Position numbers and translations under genes: made by a program. From contig JBJHCA010000055.1 of assembly GCA_050485785.1 (NCBI GenBank), positions 1 through 22,073 of the forward strand: DNA of 22,073 bases, written 5' to 3'. Source of the stretch: JBJHCA01 sp050485785 (lineage in GTDB: Bacteria > Bacteroidota > Bacteroidia > Chitinophagales > Saprospiraceae). Shown here piece by piece: positions 19,753 through 22,073 of the stretch; within the stretch, counting starts at the first letter, position 1; the number at the start of each line of letters is the position of its first letter. The notes beneath the pieces are model-generated. The model searched no databases and was not told where the DNA came from. It worked only from the letters and a program-made list of their open reading frames with translations.

Positions 19753-22073
19753 TTAGACTTTTGCCAATTGGCCGAAAGCCCGAAATTTCTTGTACCAGTA
19801 AACTGACGGTAAGATCGTGAGTGCCAGTACAGGAATACCTATAAGATCAGCCGGCTGGGCAATGCCCAATATGGCCATCAACAAGAAAGCCATTACTGCT
19901 ATTCCTGTTATGGGATATAACACTTTGTTGTCCTGTAAACCGGCGATTAAGCCCTGTACCCAAAGAGAAGGAATCTGCCTGAGTGCATTGGCGGGTTTGA
20001 ATACCAGCGTGAGCCATATGCCTTGCAACATAAGCAGCGCCAGGATGATGAGGCCCCATTCGCTGAGGGTGGGGATAGCAGCTATGTTTTCAAATGCTCC
20101 CATGTCTACAATGCCTTCCAAAATTCTGGGGCCGCCGGCAAGATCAACACTTACACCGGTAGCTGTTATAGTGGCATTATCACCGGTATTTATGGCCGGA
20201 GAGGTAAGAATCAGGCTGTAATCTCCGGCACCGGGGTTTCTAAATTGGGGATTATCGTTGAAAATGTTGCTGGCATCACATGTTACAATAGCACTTGCGT
20301 TGCTTATTGCAGCGTCATTACAATCTGCTGATTGTACCAGGCTGTACTCAAATGTATTGGTAGCTCCACCGCCAATTGTTCTCAACATAGGGCCGTCCGG
20401 TGCGGTGTTACCCCAAACGATAGAGTTGGCTGCCTCGAGGTTAGCTGATGAATTAGCCCCCTGGCTTTGGTTGTAAAAAGCGCCACCTGAAGTAGTAGCT
20501 GCATTTTCGGCAACCGTGCAGTTTATAAGTTCTGCATTAGTTACACTTGTACTACCCTGTGATAATTGAGCTACTGCACCACCCGAACTGGCTTCATTGT
20601 TGTAAAGCAAATTGTTGACCATGTAAAGGTTAGCTTCCGAGCCGATGCCTTGTGTATTATTAAATACAGCACCTCCAAATTCATCTGCTTCATTATTATT
20701 AAAGCGGCAATTGATAAGATTCAGATTCGCAACTGCATCGTCATTTTCAGCTTCGTTGGCAATAGCACCTCCACTACTTCCACTAACACCACCACTAAAG
20801 GTTGTATTTTCAATAGTCAGGGTAGTTACAGAGTTACCGGCATTATAAATATGGCCACCCATACCTTCCGCTTCATTATTGACAAAAGCGCAATTTCTAA
20901 TAGTTACCATATTTGATCCTTCCGCCCCAAAAGAACCCATTGCAATGGCACCTCCATGATTAAGAAAAGCGCATTCTCCACTGGCATATCCGTCAATAAA
21001 TCGAATATTTTGTATGAGTAGGTTGTTCCCATTTTCAATTTCGAGTATTCTGCTGCTTCCATTGCCTGAAAGAACTGTTCCTCCGCCCGGTGCACCGCTT
21101 AAGTTTGTTGTCAAAACATAAGCCAAGCAATTCCCCTGAACCATAGGAACATAAAATGTGTCCGCAGATAGTACAATTTCAATTACATCTCCGGCAGCAC
21201 AACTATTGGCAAGGTCAATTGCAACCTCCAGACTGGTCGGATCACCGGGTGAAAGCCCGCTGCCTGAGCCGTTTGGACTTACATAAAGTGTAGTGCCCGG
21301 CAACGGACAGCAATCCTGTGTTTGTTCGGTTACAGTTACCGAATTAGAGGCTGTACAACTTGCCGCATTGGTCACCGTTACAAAGTACTGGCCGAAGTTC
21401 ACTTGCTGGGCATTGGGTATGCTGGGGTTTTGCTGGTTGCTTGTAAAGTTGTCCGGTCCTTCCCAACTGTAACTAACACCACCGGTTGCCGTGAGATTGA
21501 TGGTTTGCCCTTCGCATACCGGGCTGTTGCTGCCGGCATTGGCAATAGGATTAGTGTTCACCGTGATAGTGAAAGTACAAGAATCAGTGCACCCTGTTTG
21601 AGGGTCAGTATAGATGTAGGTAATTAAGTTTGCACCGGTATTGGCCTGATCTGGATCAAAACTGGTGCCACTTACCACTCCGGGTCCGCTGTACGTTCCA
21701 CCTGAAGGATCGCCGCCGGTAAGCGTAAAGGCTGCATCGTTGGCACAAACGGCAAAGTCCTGCGGGCAATCAACCTGCGGGTTTTGATTGAGCGTAACAA
21801 TTTCGTATGTTTCTGTTGCCGTGCAACTGTTTTCATCGGTTGCCGTCACCGTGTAAAAGCCGGCGGTGAGGTTTTCGATGAGATCCCCTGATTCCTGATT
21901 ACTCCAGGCAAACGTTATTGTTCCGGTTCCACCGGTGGCAGAAATTTCAATAGAACCATCTGCCGCATCCGGACAAGTTTCGTCGCTCAGATCATCCAAT
22001 AATATCGTGATCGCAGAAGGTTGACCGAGTATGATCTGATGGGTGGCAGTACAACCATTTGCATCCGTTACTG
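19753..22073 (-). CDS. SprB-repeat/beta-helix protein with IPTL-CTERM-like membrane module (5' end missing)
   Basis: The last 772 residues are present; the frame stays open to the window edge, so the TTG at 21999 is not its start. The visible part begins with the end of one SprB-type repeat (VTDANGCTAT) and one complete repeat (CPDAADGSIEISATGG to AGFYTVTATDENSC). Two Ig/PKD-like domains follow: VDCPQDFAVCANDAAF to CTFTITVN, and PIANAGSNSPVCEGQ to SNSVTV. Next is a beta-helix, TLYVSPNGSGSG through six GGA repeats to VDMGAFE, and IPTLSEWG with a 107-residue membrane module. SprB repeats occur in large gliding-motility adhesins of this phylum, so a surface adhesin is likely. The second half is paralogous to the downstream gene. 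Confidence 0.85.
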   Translation of the reverse strand, partial: VTDANGCTATHQIILGQPSAITILLDDLSDETCPDAADGSIEISATGGTGTITFAWSNQESGDLIENLTAGFYTVTATDENSCTATETYEIVTLNQNPQVDCPQDFAVCANDAAFTLTGGDPSGGTYSGPGVVSGTSFDPDQANTGANLITYIYTDPQTGCTDSCTFTITVNTNPIANAGSNSPVCEGQTINLTATGGVSYSWEGPDNFTSNQQNPSIPNAQQVNFGQYFVTVTNAASCTASNSVTVTEQTQDCCPLPGTTLYVSPNGSGSGLSPGDPTSLEVAIDLANSCAAGDVIEIVLSADTFYVPMVQGNCLAYVLTTNLSGAPGGGTVLSGNGSSRILEIENGNNLLIQNIRFIDGYASGECAFLNHGGAIAMGSFGAEGSNMVTIRNCAFVNNEAEGMGGHIYNAGNSVTTLTIENTTFSGGVSGSSGGAIANEAENDDAVANLNLINCRFNNNEADEFGGAVFNNTQGIGSEANLYMVNNLLYNNEASSGGAVAQLSQGSTSVTNAELINCTVAENAATTSGGAFYNQSQGANSSANLEAANSIVWGNTAPDGPMLRTIGGGATNTFEYSLVQSADCNDAAISNASAIVTCDASNIFNDNPQFRNPGAGDYSLILTSPAINTGDNATITATGVSVDLAGGPRILEGIVDMGAFENIAAIPTLSEWGLIILALLMLQGIWLTLVFKPANALRQIPSLWVQGLIAGLQDNKVLYPITGIAVMAFLLMAILGIAQPADLIGIPVLALTILPSVYWYKKFRAFGQLAKV
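19756..20076 (-). other. IPTL-CTERM-like motif with extended membrane module, second paralogue
   Basis: IPTLSEWGLIILALLMLQGI opens a segment of exactly 107 residues. Conserved pieces shared with the other paralogue are LWxQGLxxGLQD, IAQxADxIGxPV and LPxVYWYKK. The last seven residues differ entirely. Confidence 0.8.
20395..20955 (-). repeat. GGA beta-helix repeats, second paralogue
   Basis: Six repeats of 29-32 residues begin GGAIAMGSFG, GGHIYNAGNS, GGAIANEAEN, GGAVFNNTQG, GGAVAQLSQG and GGAFYNQSQG. Each carries a strand such as ANLNLINCRFNNNEAD. They are more regular than in the paralogue. Confidence 0.8.
21790..21999 (-). repeat. SprB-type repeat
   Basis: One complete unit with CPDAADGSIEISATGG, FAWSN, IENLTAGFYTV and TATDENSCTAT. 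The codons at 22000-22073 are the end of the preceding unit (VTDANGCTAT then HQIILGQPSAIT), so at least two tandem units exist. Confidence 0.75.

Noticed and set aside
21997..21999. TTG start for the last gene.
   Set aside because: The frame continues to the window edge with SprB-type repeat sequence, so the gene is truncated by the window rather than started here.

Overview
The window comes from a member of the Bacteroidota; the order cannot be fixed from sequence alone. The support is a type IX secretion (T9SS) type A sorting tail, an SprB-type repeat, a viroplasmin-type RNase H, a CBM9/DUF5916 outer-membrane protein, a DUF368 transporter, weak ribosome-binding sites, and promoters of the phylum's form (-33 TTG, -7 TAnnTTTG). 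No tRNA, rRNA, CRISPR array, transposase or phage gene is visible.

Left part (1-5630): the start of a lipoprotein gene on the minus strand, then a plus-strand two-component pair (OmpR-type regulator and PhoR-type histidine kinase, 20 bp apart). RNase HI converges on the kinase gene. mutS diverges from RNase HI across a short promoter region.

Middle part (5803-12789): six minus-strand genes. In order of transcription they are a DUF368 polyprenyl-phosphate transporter candidate, a medium-chain oxidoreductase and an alpha/beta hydrolase 8 bp apart, a CBM9/DUF5916 barrel protein, a polysaccharide deacetylase and a small UPF0145 protein. Most fit envelope or general metabolism. A perfect 8-bp dyad overlaps the probable promoter of the oxidoreductase-hydrolase pair.

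The stretch 12930-13579 has no convincing gene, yet it ends in a strong minus-strand terminator that no recognised gene uses. It may be an unidentified RNA, an attenuated leader of the DUF368 gene, or a decayed gene.

Right part (13705-22073): three large secreted proteins on the minus strand. One carries a T9SS tail and a 217-residue unit present twice without gaps. The other two are tandem paralogues with right-handed beta-helix regions. Both end in an IPTL-CTERM-like motif followed by the same unusually long C-terminal membrane module, 107 residues from the motif to the stop in each, and each gene is followed by a near-identical terminator. The outermost gene also carries SprB-type repeats and runs off the window. 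Two different surface-sorting signals therefore sit side by side. This locus and the orphan terminator region are the best candidates for undescribed biology.
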